From assembly GCA_015179025.1 (NCBI GenBank), contig WHUX01000050.1, positions 279,012 through 343,011 on the forward strand: a stretch of DNA of 64,000 nt, read 5' to 3'. Below, in pieces: positions 36,834-47,512 of the stretch; the first letter of the stretch is position 1; the number at the start of each line of letters is the position of its first letter. The position numbers and the translations under genes were made by a program. The notes under the pieces are model-generated. The model was not told the DNA's origin and ran no database searches. It saw only the letters and a list, made by a program, of their open reading frames with translations. Source of the stretch: Terfezia claveryi. Its lineage: Eukaryota > Ascomycota > Pezizomycetes > Pezizales > Pezizaceae.

Positions 36834-38620
36834 GCCCGTTTTTCCTTGACTTTGTCAGTTTTCCAACTCTGGCAAAATATTGTGAAATGGCCTTCTGCAT
36901 TCTCTCTTCCAAGGCCGACCTATTTCCCATCTCAACCCCTTCATCCGCTCGCAACCCAACCCCTTCATCCGCTCGCAACCCAACCCCTTCATCCGCAACC
37001 TCCACCCAAATGGCTAATGCGCGTGCTAGCACTCGAGGGGTCACCTTCAGATGCTTTACTGTATATGGGTTATAGTCGGTAGTAGCATAGATCAGGCATT
37101 TCTCACTTTTGGCAGTCTCCGAAAACATCCATTTGCGGCCTCCGACATATCTCCTTCCCTCTAGAAGTATAGGTGGGCCATTCATTCTTGGGACTTCGAT
37201 ATAATCATGGCGCATACGACTTTTGCATCAATCATAGCCAGGAACGGCTTTCCCAGCAAAACCTCATAACCCCCGCCCACTCTGCAAATTAGTAGGGTAT
37301 GCTCTGCCACCACTCCTTTCCCCAAGTCAATAACTATCTTCACCCACCCTTCCACGGTACTTTTTCCTCCAATTCCAGTAACACTCATCTCTCGTTCTGG
37401 CTTGATCACTGTATATCCTGTATTCTCCCGCAAGATCTTAGTAGACAGTTCTGGACTCACCAACGAGCACGTTGCTCCACAATCTAATAAAACATCTTGG
37501 TTGAAGGTTTTCCCAAAGAAAGCCCCTACAAGGAAGGCCGGTGACCATTCCTGTTCCTCTTCTTCTTTAGCTGCCACATTCGCCCTTCTCGGTGGCTGCA
37601 CTCTTATAGTATCCTCCATTTCGTCCGACTCCGACTCTGGGTCCGAAATGAGCTCTGGTTCGGGTTGAGGTTGAGGCTGAGGTTGAGGCTCTCTCCTCGG
37701 TATGTTCCTTCTCGTATTGGCCGGCTGCGGCACTTCTCGTTCGTTCTCAGACTCTGGCTCCGCCTGGTTTTGTGGTGGGTTTAAGCTTTTAAAGAGCTTT
37801 TCCCTGAACTCAGCTGACTCCGTACATAACTGGCGTATTGGTACCGTTATCACTGTATCTTCTACCCACTTGTCTGCTTGAACAAAAGGCCTCTCTTGGC
37901 CTCGTTGTTGGCGGGTCTTGCGCCTGTCGGCTGGTGATGGGTATATAGTATCTGGATTTCCTCTAGCTGGGTAAGCTTGGAGATCACCTCTATCCCCAGT
38001 CTGGTGAACCTCAATGTCTCGAGCCTGATACGTACTGGTATCTCGGGCCTGATGAATGCTGGTATCTCGGGCCTGATGAATCTCTACCGTCATCCCAAAC
38101 CCAAACTCATACTCCTCCTCTTCATATAACCCTTGGGTGCGTGCTGCTGATTCGATTGTCAGATTGCTCATTCTTGCCGTGGCTATCCGTTGTTGCCATG
38201 CGGTTGGGGCTGGGACACCCTTCTGAACTCGCAGTTGTTCTCGTTCTTCGTCATTCCTTGCTGCTTCCTTACAGGCTCCCGCGTGGTGACCAAACTCCCA
38301 ACAATTCCAACACAATACCTGTGTCATCCTTGGGTTGCCTCCGTTTCCTTGTCGGTTTCCCGAACTCCTAGGATTCCCTGAAACTGGATTTCCTGCATTT
38401 CCCGGATTTCCATTATTGCCCGTATTTCCCGGATTGCCACTCATGAGCTTTTTCTGGGATTCGACTAGCATTTTCTCTCTACCTAAAGCCTCGTCAAGCC
38501 TTCTCTGCAGTTCGGCCTTTTCTTGTTGGTATTTAGCGGCTTGTTGTCGGTGCCGCTTCGCTGATTGGTCGAAATCCTCGGTCGTGGGGTTAGCAGAGCT
38601 GCCCGCCTTGTACTTCTTCC
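36763..38620 (-). pseudogene. Gypsy-1 CCHC/protease and linker region
   Basis: The frame ending at 37182 is open back to about 38620 and carries Gly/Asn/Pro repeats, a CCHC knuckle (CWNCWEFGHHAGAC, C-x2-C-x4-H-x4-C), QARDTS-type repeats, and a retropepsin-like domain with LLDCGATCSLVS and LLGKPFL. The usual catalytic D-[ST]-G is D-C-G here. Near 37215 the reading moves to another frame (RHDYIEVPRM onwards, to 36763), which contains a second short repeat (ADEGVGLR, three copies) and overlaps the start of the RT frame. Confidence 0.8.
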
Positions 38621-38622
38621 GG

Positions 38623-39767
38623 TTATCCGCAAAAAATCGGGTCTTCCCCTAGCTTGTGCTTTACCTCCGCTGTTCTGACCTTCTTCTTCGTCTCTTCCCA
38701 CGTCTCACTTCGAAACTCCCTGTTATCCTTCACATACAACTTCATTAGTGCCGGATCCAGGCCAGAAACAAACGTCTCGATCTGGTTATAGGGTGTCATG
38801 ATAGTAGCCAACTGCGTTGCTGACACCTTATCCCTGATGTCCTCAAAGCAGGCCACATACTCATCAACTGGCTTTCCTTCTTGCTTGAGGATCTTCAGCT
38901 GGATAGCCACCAGCTGTGGTGTCGTTTCTTCATCTCTGTCCCCATATTTCTCATTCAATCGTTGTGCGAGCTGTTGGTAGGTAGCGATATCGTCTTCCTC
39001 CTGTTCTGCCAACCACGACTGAGCTCCTATAAACTTCCGCCCATCTATTCCTTTTGCTGGTGGTGTGGTTGGATCCTTCAATATTGCCAGCAAGAGTTCT
39101 CGCTTCATTTCGTCGTCCATAGCTGCTCGGTTCTCTACCGATCCTGCATTATCATGCAGCCTTACCATAGTTTCAAAGGATCTCTGAAACCCCTTGAACT
39201 TCGCAGTCCCATTAAACTCTTTGTTAATAATGGACGTAATGTATTGGGTTCGCAACTGTTCAGCCTGGGCAGCCATCTCGTCTTCTACCCACTTGTCTTC
39301 TACCTTCCTCAATTCTGGCTGAAACTCGGGCTGTTCGTGTTCTCGCTGCTTGTGTTCTCGCAAGGATACGGCTATTGTTGGATTCTCACAGAAAGCCTGT
39401 AGATATCGTTGATATGTGGTCGAGTCCTGAGTCCACTCAAGGAAGAAGATTGGGGGTATAAGGCCTTGGTCGTTCTTTCCTTGGTTTGTGTACAACTCGG
39501 GATGTCGTTTGAGGTTCTCTGCTGATAACTCCAATACCACCTTCGGCAAGGTGGTCGTAGTGAAGTTCTTTGATACAATCTTTCTAACAACTGCCTTCTC
39601 TGATGCCGGTAACCTGCTATACTCGAATTCAGTTTGCTTGCCGAAATAGAAGAGCCTCAACGCAGCCTTGGCCAGTACTCCGCAAGTACTGGTGTTGTTG
39701 CGTAGGATACTACACTCCTCCTCGGAGTCTCGGTAGAACTGATCCAGTGTTGTAGATACGGGTTTTC
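38623..39767 (-). pseudogene. Gypsy-1 gag (capsid) region
   Basis: Retrotransposon gag-like frame: FKGFQRSFETMVRLHD, WLAEQEEDDIATYQQLAQRL and the characteristic LKQEGKPVDEYVACFEDI. The frame is open from just after a TGA near 39768, close to the LTR, but has no ATG before the conserved core. It ends at TAA 38623, right after a run of six T, while the next domain continues one base out of phase. Confidence 0.82.
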
Positions 39768-39810
39768 AGTCGTTGTTGTTATTGTGCCGCCGCCTCGCAT
39801 TGGGCTCCAG

Positions 39811-40111
39811 TGTTAAGCGACAAAAGAAACCCTCACGATGACCAGGGCTCTTTGGCTTGATAATAGCTTGACGGCGTGTGTGGATTGTGTTCCGTTCAGT
39901 TCAGTTCAGTGTGACTCTTTTTCTTCGTCTCAGTGAGCGTGCGAGACTTGATTCTTATTCCACCAGCCAGGAGGGGCCTTTATAACCTCCTCGTAGCCTG
40001 ACACTGACTAAACTAAGCTAGTAACGTTATCTATCTAATGCAAACAACTCGGAAAGCTAAAATACACCCGATCCACTGGCCTCCTTATCGGGCAAATATC
40101 AGCCCGTAACA
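39811..40111 (-). repeat. Gypsy-1 LTR (5' LTR in element sense)
   Basis: 301 bp, base-for-base identical by eye to 33234-33534. Confidence 0.95.
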
Positions 40112-41592
40112 GAAGTGTCGCATTGGTTTAGGTGTGTTTCTCCAGTAGCTCTGCTAGCTCGGATTCGACCCGACTGCTTGCCGGCTGTACTCTAGAGATA
40201 TTCATAGTGCTGGATATGGCTGCAACGGAATCGGATAAGATGGCTAGCATTGTGTGCCCGGAGACATATGATCTTCCGGTGCCATCCGTGTGACACACCT
40301 CCACCTTTCATCTAATGATCGCCCAATCTTAGCCCTCGACCCACCTACATGTGCCGAGTTTGCATCCGATAGCTCGTAGAGGATGGTAGAAGTAAGGCTG
40401 CTGGGGGTGGCTCTGTCGCAGTTGCCGAAGCTAAGAAGGAGGGGATCTGAGGGTCCTGGGGGTTCACAAAGGAATTAGGGAGCATAATGCCAACCAGACT
40501 AGCATAATGCGTATGTCTAGACTGCCTGTGCGCACTGCGCGAGCTAAGACGCTGAGGAGGGCCGGGGCGGATTTGCTTGGGGGTTGTATTTTGATTCAAA
40601 GCAAGGTATTCTGACGGCATAGAACATCAACCTTCTGATGTTTGTAGACAACACCCCCACTACCTCCCCATTTATATACCCACCCACGGCCCATGGCCCG
40701 CGTGCGAAATGTGCCACCAAAACGACAAGGTCCACATCCGAAAACACGGCTAAAGGTCCACGAGCTTAAGGCCCCATTACTAGTATAAGCGCCGGTATGC
40801 GACCAAAGCTCAGTCTAAAGCTAGTGAACGTACACTCATAGAAGCGGAATCCGAGAGCTCTGACTCTGATGAGCCAGTAAGGCTTCCGTTCCGCCTCACA
40901 TTCAGTTGAGTCAAGAGATTATATGAAAGGGTGGCCGGCGTAGTGGAGATGTGATTACCTGTTGTAGGAAAGAATATGTGTAACTCTAATGGAATACCAC
41001 ACATCAAAAAGTAATTATGATTAAGGAAGTAACTATGATTAAGAAAGTACCTATGATTTTGAAAGTACTTGTGAATAAGACATGGAGATAGCTTTTGGCA
41101 AAACCGCCGTACTGTAAGAAAGACTGCGGTCTTGTCCGCGAGTTTCTACGGTATGTTCATGAGAGCAGACGATGTTCACATAAAGCAAGACTGACAAAAT
41201 ATTACAATAGCGACTCTAGGTCGTACACAAGCCTAGCCTCGTTACTTTCCACTCTTGCAACATCTCCCGTACCTGATCAACATCCTTTAAAGAAACCAAT
41301 TCACTAGGGCCATCGGTACTCCAAGACTTCATACATTCAGAGGCTTCATAATGTCTTCCTTTAATGCAGAAACCTGAATAGATGCTCGATCCCTGAACTC
41401 ATTGCTGGAATTTCCAAAATATCAAGTGCCATTTAGCAACTTGAGAGAAGTCGGCCTTGTGTTGAGCAGCCACGATGTATGCACTTGTGATGAATCTAGT
41501 CACTACCGTTCGTATCATAGTTAAAACATTGTAACCCTATTGTGTTGAGCGATAATCTAGAAACAAATCAGGAACGCCTAGTGGCATTCAGT
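40112..41592. other. Intergenic DNA with a transposon footprint
   Basis: No gene is seen. At 40482-40510 the 9-mer AGCATAATG is repeated directly on both sides of CCAACCAGACT, the terminal motif of the small inverted-repeat family found at 7.8-10.3 kb. Confidence 0.5.
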
Positions 41593-42746
41593 TCACTGAA
41601 TTACACATATTTGCCACCATTTCTGCTTCTTCCCTAAAGCTGATTGTAATTCCATTATCCTTTGCTGCATCGTCGCTCTATCCGCCTCCAGCATCTTCTG
41701 CATGCTCTCTTGATCCTGTTGCATCTTTTTCATCAAATCTTCTGAAATCCGACGCTGCTCCTCCAGTAACTCCGCATTTCTCTCCGCATTCTCAGACGCC
41801 TTCAGCATGTCTTCTTTAATCTGTGCCAACTCCCTTTCCCTTTTCAAAGCCTGCTTCTCAAGCTCAGTTATGAGAGCCTGTCCAGCTGCCGTGTCCCTGA
41901 CATCCTTCCCCTCACTCAGTTCCTGCTGGATTCGCAGGAAAACTGGGGACTGAACCACAATTCGGTCAATAATTTGACGAGCAGCATCTAGAGTCCCATT
42001 ATATCGCGCATGTCCTGCTCCTTGTGAGACCATTCCATGCCAAAACCCCCCTGGACCAAGCAAGTACTCGGTTTCCACTTCCACGCAGCGTTCATACTCC
42101 ATCTGTGTTAAATTAGCTAGTGAAGGATTGACGCATACAGTGCCAGCTCATGCTGTAGGGGTAGTTTATACCATTTCCCATCGCGTAGTCACTAAAAGCA
42201 CATTCTTCATATTTTCATCCCCACAGAGCTTCCTCATCATTGTTAGGTTGCGTGTCGCAGTCCCTGTCATCCGATTGTCCGTGATACGGTGGAGATATAT
42301 AAGTCCCGAGAGTTTGAGGTCATTTTGTACTGGAGGCCCAGCCAATCCACAAAGGTCAGGAGAACATCTGTATCTGACATTTCGGTATCATCAAACCCTG
42401 GGGTGTCGACAAGATAGACATCATACCGTTTCCCATCTGGAGTTACATGGTGCAGGTGAGCTGGTTGAATTTCCTTTGTGCCTACGGTAAGTTGATCAGC
42501 AATCAGTATGATCAATGGATACTGCTAACCAATTGCCACGACGTTTTGCTATGAAACAAACAAGATTTATAGAACTAGGGACTGGAACGGAATTGTACAT
42601 GACCGCAAACCCTTTCCCACCCGGATGTCGGCGTCATTGGTGAGCGAGTTGATGAAGGTGCTTTTTCCGACTCCCGTCATTCCCATGACTCCAATGAAAA
42701 TTGGTGGATTTGTTCCTTTGGTCTTCCATTTGGGAAATTGGTCCAT
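41593..42746 (-). pseudogene. GTPase A: P-loop GTPase with one-base frameshift
   Basis: Exons 42746-42599, 42481-42172 and 42102-41593 by comparison with GTPase C at 46.4 kb. The exon sum is 968 nt, one short of a multiple of three. G1 is GMTGVGKST, G3 is DTPGFDDTE and the G4-position motif is VTTRWE. The frame breaks near 42322, after GLQYKM: the continuation SGLIYLHRITDNRMTG is one base out of register and leads to a stop. The C-terminal third is a charged coiled coil (QALKRERELAQIKEDMLKAS). The start at 42746 (MDQFPKW) aligns with MDKFDFAKW of GTPase C. Either a pseudogene or an assembly error. The family resembles the AIG1/TRAFAC-like G-domain proteins of fungi, role unknown. Confidence 0.78.
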
Positions 42747-43419
42747 AATATCAGAGATGCTATCGTGGTATTTCCGGAGATGATTCGGCGGTAGGCGACT
42801 TGGGAGTGCAACTGGGTTTGCCCGCACATATATCTGTAGAGCTCAGTTCTCGACGCCTTGTCTGCGGACGCTCGGCTTCAAACTTGTGGGTTACGAAGCT
42901 TCCCCTCATAGATAGAGCATGGCGGAGCTTCCCGGAATTGCTGATGTGCTGGCATAGGTATTTGTATGTAAGTAGATCAGACCAGGGAACCTATTCTCTG
43001 ATGACTGCGGAAGTGCCAGATCCACAAGGGCCACCAAACATGCAAACGTCTAATCCCCACCTCCTGCTACGTATGAATGGATTTGAATTGTGAGGCTGCA
43101 GATTTCGGAATCACTATGACAGGTTTCAGCCCACAAAGTAGCAGCCAATAAACAAGGTCATACGCATCGACATATCCCTGTATGGTAGTTTTCTACCTGT
43201 AGTCCTCGAATCCAATTAAATCCCGGACCGGTCATGGCTTTAGACCGACTGCCAGTTGACTACCGGTACACCAAAAAAACAAAAAAAAACAAATCCAATT
43301 GAACGGAGTACTGTATATAAGAGGGGTGAAGAAATTCCCCCCTGAATTCCCTGTTTCCTGGATGGAACTGGCCTTCGTCAACCAATCCAGACTTATTCAG
43401 TGTGATCTAGCCCGAGAGA

Positions 43420-44473
43420 ATGGAGACAAGTCCTGCCGAAAAGGTTATCTTAGTGACAGGAGTAACGGGAGCTGGTAAAAGCAGTTTTATCCAAACCATC
43501 ACTGGCGATTCCAATGTAGTCATAGGGCACGGATTGCACAGTAGTAAGTTGATATAGTTGATATTTCCTCCGCAATAACACTATAGTGCGGGTATTTTCA
43601 TGGTGGAGCTAACAGAACCGGGAATTAGGTACGCAGGCAATTACCACATACCTGGCGGTGATTGAGGGAACACACTACCGGTTTCTAGATACCCCAGGGT
43701 TCAATGACACAGTCCGAAGTGAGATGGACGTTTTGCTTTGCATCACATCCTGGCTCTGTGACCTGTATTGCGCAAACATTCGGATCACCGGCATTGTCCA
43801 CGTCCACCGAATTTCCGACGATCGTATCCAGGGCTCTAGCTTCAGAAACCTACGGATGCTTGAGGCGCTTTGTGGAGAAACTTGCATGCCAAATGTCATT
43901 CTGATGACGACTCATTGGGATAAGGTTCCTACAGCATTAGGCCAGGAACGTGAGTCGGAACTCCGTTCAGGCTTTTGGAACCAAATGATCCAGAAAGGTG
44001 CGCAAACTGCCAGGTTCGATGGATCTGCCACGAGTGGATGGAAGATTGCAGTATCATTGAAGAATTGCAGTCCAGTTGTACTTGCCATTCAGGAGCAAAT
44101 GATCGATCAGGGGAAAGTACTGTCAGAGACAGATGCGGGTCAGGTCGTGAATGAAGAATTGGTGAAGATTCAGAGAAGAACCGAGATGGAACTACGCCAT
44201 GTGCAAGAGACTCTGCAACTTCAAACCCAGAATAATGCTCAAGCGCAGGCAGACAGGGCTGAGTATGCGCGGGGCCTTGAAAAGGCTCTTCAGGATGCAA
44301 AAATGAATCAACAGGCGCTGCTAGCGCAAACGCAAAGAACCCGGGCAGAGTGGGAGGCGAGGTTTGCAAAGTTGTATAAAAAGTTGCTGGAGCAGGAAAA
44401 GAAAGGATTATGGAACTTTTTAACGGAAGTCGTTACAACGGGTCTCACTTTGGTTTTTGGTGGTAGTCGTTAA
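43420..44473 (+). CDS. GTPase B: AIG1-like P-loop GTPase
   Basis: Two exons, 43420-43543 and 43629-44473, give 322 residues. The intron (GTAAGT to ATTAG) falls after the G1 region, at the same place and phase as intron 1 of GTPases A and C; their second intron is absent. Motifs: G1 GVTGAGKSS, G3 DTPGFNDT, then HRISDDRIQGSS and LMTTHWDK in the G4 position, which lacks the usual NKxD. The last 120 residues form a coiled coil (MELRHVQETLQLQTQN) ending in a mildly hydrophobic tail, NFLTEVVTTGLTLVFGGSR, that could contact a membrane. It is divergent from GTPase A (head to head, about 670 bp apart). Related GIMAP/AIG1 proteins act at membranes in immunity in animals and plants; that role is not shown for fungi. 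Confidence 0.85.
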
Positions 44474-45547
44474 CAACATATTGACCTTCGGCAGGATTTA
44501 GTGCGTCTGCGGGCAATCTTTCGTTTCCATTCTCGTGATTTTTTCATTCCTTCACCTCTATATTTTCATTTCCTTGGGGTGGCTCTCGCCAGCCGATGTT
44601 CCAGGGTAGCGAGGTATTAAAGCAATACAATGCATGCCCCTGTATTCAGGAACTATTTACTTGTAAGCCAGTAGATGATTATCGCTTCTCCTCCATCCAC
44701 GGAGCTGAACAGTGTTTGCCTCCATTCTAGTGTGATACAGGGTGCTATAGACTCTTATCAAGGTATGGAGTTCCACTGGCCCATTGTTTCTAACATATGT
44801 TGTGCATAGGTACGTCATAACTTTTATGTCTTTTGCAGTTTCTCTCAATCACTTTATCCATCACAAAAACGAGGGCCTGTACATTAAATGGTAAATAAAG
44901 TATTACTTAAACCACTAGGGCGGGGCGTTTACAGAGCAGTGTGACGTGAATAATACAATGGAGATTCATAAGGCTAGAGAAATAATCAATTAATTAATAT
45001 AGGGGGCGGTATGCAATTTCCATCATTGATGTGCCTTGGTGTTTGCGACAGTTTCGATGTATAGAAGCCGATATCGATTACCACAGGACTCATGTGAAGC
45101 ATTCTGGGGGCTATCCTAGGTGTCTGAACGCAACTAGGGAAAATTCTTGGTGAACATTCGATTGGCACGCCGTAGGCGAATCAGATGGATTGTGACAAGT
45201 CGATAGATATAGGTGCCGGCAGTAGAATTTACTATGAATCAGCAAAAACTATACGATACTTCTATGTTCTATCTTTTGAACCTTCCCATGCCTGTACATA
45301 ATCAGCATCATTTGGATTCAGGATCTCTACGAGGGTCTGATCGAGGCTAACTCAGGATAAAAAAATTATAAATAGGCCCACGCCGAGGTGCTGGAGAAGA
45401 GTAGTCCTTCATGTGAACCTGGTTTTGCTACTACTGCTGCAAAGTGCTGCTCACAAATGGAGCCACGCCTGACCAGGTGTCTTTTCAGTGCACATAGTTT
45501 AAGTAGGTGTTGTGGTGAGGTGAATCGATGGAGCTTAAGTGGATATG
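44474..45547. other. Intergenic spacer
   Basis: AT-rich spacer between GTPase B and the Ginger-like relic; no gene supported. Confidence 0.45.
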
Positions 45548-46079
45548 TTCTGGTCCGTTGCGGAATCCACCGGAATGGACCAGTCTATTCCACAACGGAC
45601 CAGTCCATTACGGAATTGAAACTTTTACATAGTCCGTAATCATCTTCAACTCAACAAGCATACCTCCGAGCCCCAAACTTGAAGGTCCCAGCAGGTGATT
45701 TACCAGCAATTAAACTGAGATGGAAAGGCATTGTATGAATATGAACTGCGGAATGATGCACTGTATTTTATTGCTGGCAAAAATAATGATGGCAAACGAG
45801 TGGTTTTGGAGCATGATGTTTTTGATGTTATCGCACATGTTCATGATTGCATGCAGGAAAGCACAAGACCTATAATACTATTACTTAATGACAGGTATCA
45901 TGGAATTTCTCGCAGTGAAGTAGGAGGTTTGATTGAACAAGTAGAGGTTAGAGCTCTTGTTATGTATAAAATAAAAAACTCGATATTTACTCATTATGCC
46001 TTCATACATTGCCCAGAGTACACATATTTGCCATTCCGGAAAGGCCCTGCAATTCCTAAACTTCCGCAACGGACCAGAA
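45548..46079 (+). mobile_element. Ginger-like DNA transposon relic 1
   Basis: Bounded by perfect 18-bp inverted repeats, TTCTGGTCCGTTGCGGAA at 45548-45565 and its reverse complement at 46062-46079, with further GGACCAG copies inside the left end. A frame from about 45731 encodes YELRNDALYFIAGKNNDGKR, FDVIAHVHDC and LLNDRYHGISRSEVGGLIEQ, which matches the H2C2 zinc-binding part of integrase-like transposases (KRBA2/Ginger type). The DDE catalytic core is not present. The frame runs on beyond the right repeat to 46162 by chance. The left end shares ATATGTTCTGG with the relic at 55.6 kb. Confidence 0.6.
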
Positions 46080-46385
46080 ACAGATATATGCATACATCCA
46101 TTTGGGGTATCTCTTCGAAAATTCCGTACTCATTACTTGGATATAGTACCTCGTGTATATAGTAGTACTACTAGACTAGTAGAGCAACAACGCTTTGGTC
46201 GTATTTCTTTTTTTTTTGCCGCACACAACATTCTCGCAGCGATTACGAGTCCCCTGGTCAGCAACCGCATACGCAAGAACAAACTTCGCAGGTGATTGGG
46301 GAGACACTTACCCAGATGGCCCATAAATAAATCACTAGCATCTTCCGAAATTATTTTACTAGGCTCGAGCACTGATATTGATAGC

Positions 46386-47512
46386 ATGGACAAATTTGAT
46401 TTTGCGAAGTGGCAGGAATGGAGCAAGCAGCCTCCAATCTTTATTGCCGTGATTGGGATGACAGGTGTGGGGAAAAGTACATTTATAAGAAACCTCACGG
46501 AAGACGATGATGTCAAGATTGGAACGGGCTTGAACTCATGTTGGTACTCCTTCCCTTAATGTGTCGATGCAGTCCGCTACGTACTATATCCTCGCATAGT
46601 ATACCAGGCTAATATAATAGCTATTACCGTAGGTACCAAGGATGTAAAGACAGCCAAAATGGTACATAGAGCTGCGGATGGACAGTCCTATGATGTCTGC
46701 CTAGTGGATACCCCTGGTTTCGATGATACAGAGCTTTCAGATAGTGATATCCTCTCCACTCTGGCCAACTGGCTTTCTCTGCAGCACGAAAGAGCACTTA
46801 AGCTATCAGGATTGATCTATTTACACCGCATTACGGATGATCGTATGACGGGCAGTGCTGTGAGGAACCTAATCATGATGCGGAACCTCTGTGGAGAGGA
46901 GAATATGCAGAACGTGGTTCTAGTGACTACGAGATGGGAGACGGTGGTGAGCATCCCTCCAAACCTTTTGGTGCGTACCTCTTTGTTGATGTATCGTAGC
47001 ACGATCACCATGTGGCTGAGGAAAATGAACATGGAGGATTGCTCGCCCCCGGCGGATTTTGGCATGGAATGATCCAACAAGGCGCAACATATACCCGGTA
47101 TAATGGCACAACAGAAGCTGCAGCAGCCATCATCGATCGTCTAATACACCAGGCCCCAATTTATCTAGCAATTCAACAGGAGCTCAGCCAGGGAAAGAGT
47201 ATCAACGAAACGGCGGCAGGTCAAGCGGTCTTCACTGAGATGGAAAAAAAAGCCCTGGAGCTACAGCTAGCTGAAGAGGAGATGCGCAGGGAGGCAGAGC
47301 GGGTGGCTGAACAGGCTGCAAGGTCTGCGGAATTGCTGGCCGAAGAGGGTCGTAGGCAGGCGGAATTGCTGGCTGCCGCACAGAGGGAGGCAGAAGCTAT
47401 GCAGAGAATACAGGAAGAGGAAAGGCAAAAACTGCAGGAAAGCATTGCAGCAATGGAGGCTCAAGTTTCACAGAGGCGGAGGAGCCGGAGCCCCGACTGC
47501 GTAGTAATGTAG
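46386..47512 (+). CDS. GTPase C: AIG1-like P-loop GTPase
   Basis: Three exons, 46386-46539, 46633-46946 and 47000-47512, give 326 residues. Intron 1 (GTTGGT to CCGTAG) and intron 2 (GTGAGC to CGTAG) keep the frame and sit at the same positions as in GTPase A. Motifs: G1 GMTGVGKST, G3 DTPGFDDTE, LSGLIYLHRITDDRMTGSAV, then LVTTRWE in the G4 position. After LAPGGFWHGMIQQGA comes a strongly charged coiled coil (KKALELQLAEEEMRREAERV) and a basic tail RRRSRSPDCVVM. The final CVVM is a CaaX-like box (C-aliphatic-aliphatic-M), which would allow prenylation and membrane anchoring; GTPases A and B end differently. Intact and in the same orientation as GTPase B. Confidence 0.88.

Larger units (their letters stand above)
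33234..40111 (-). mobile_element. Gypsy-1: Ty3/Gypsy-type LTR retrotransposon
   Basis: A 6.9-kb element read on the minus strand. Two 301-bp LTRs (33234-33534 and 39811-40111) are identical by eye and have TG...CA ends. Next to the 5' LTR is a putative primer site starting TGGAGCCCAATGCG (minus strand, ending at 39809), and next to the 3' LTR a purine tract GAAGGGGGG (33535-33543). Internal order is gag, CCHC/protease, RT, RNase H, integrase, the Ty3 order. The coding region is split over at least three frames. The 6-mer GTGTCG borders the left LTR (33228-33233) and recurs at 40115-40120, three bases beyond the right LTR, so the target duplication is not clean. Confidence 0.95.

Noticed and set aside
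42800..43093. Plus-strand frame between GTPases A and B
   Set aside because: No GTPase motif in this frame; the promoter region of the divergent pair is the simpler reading.
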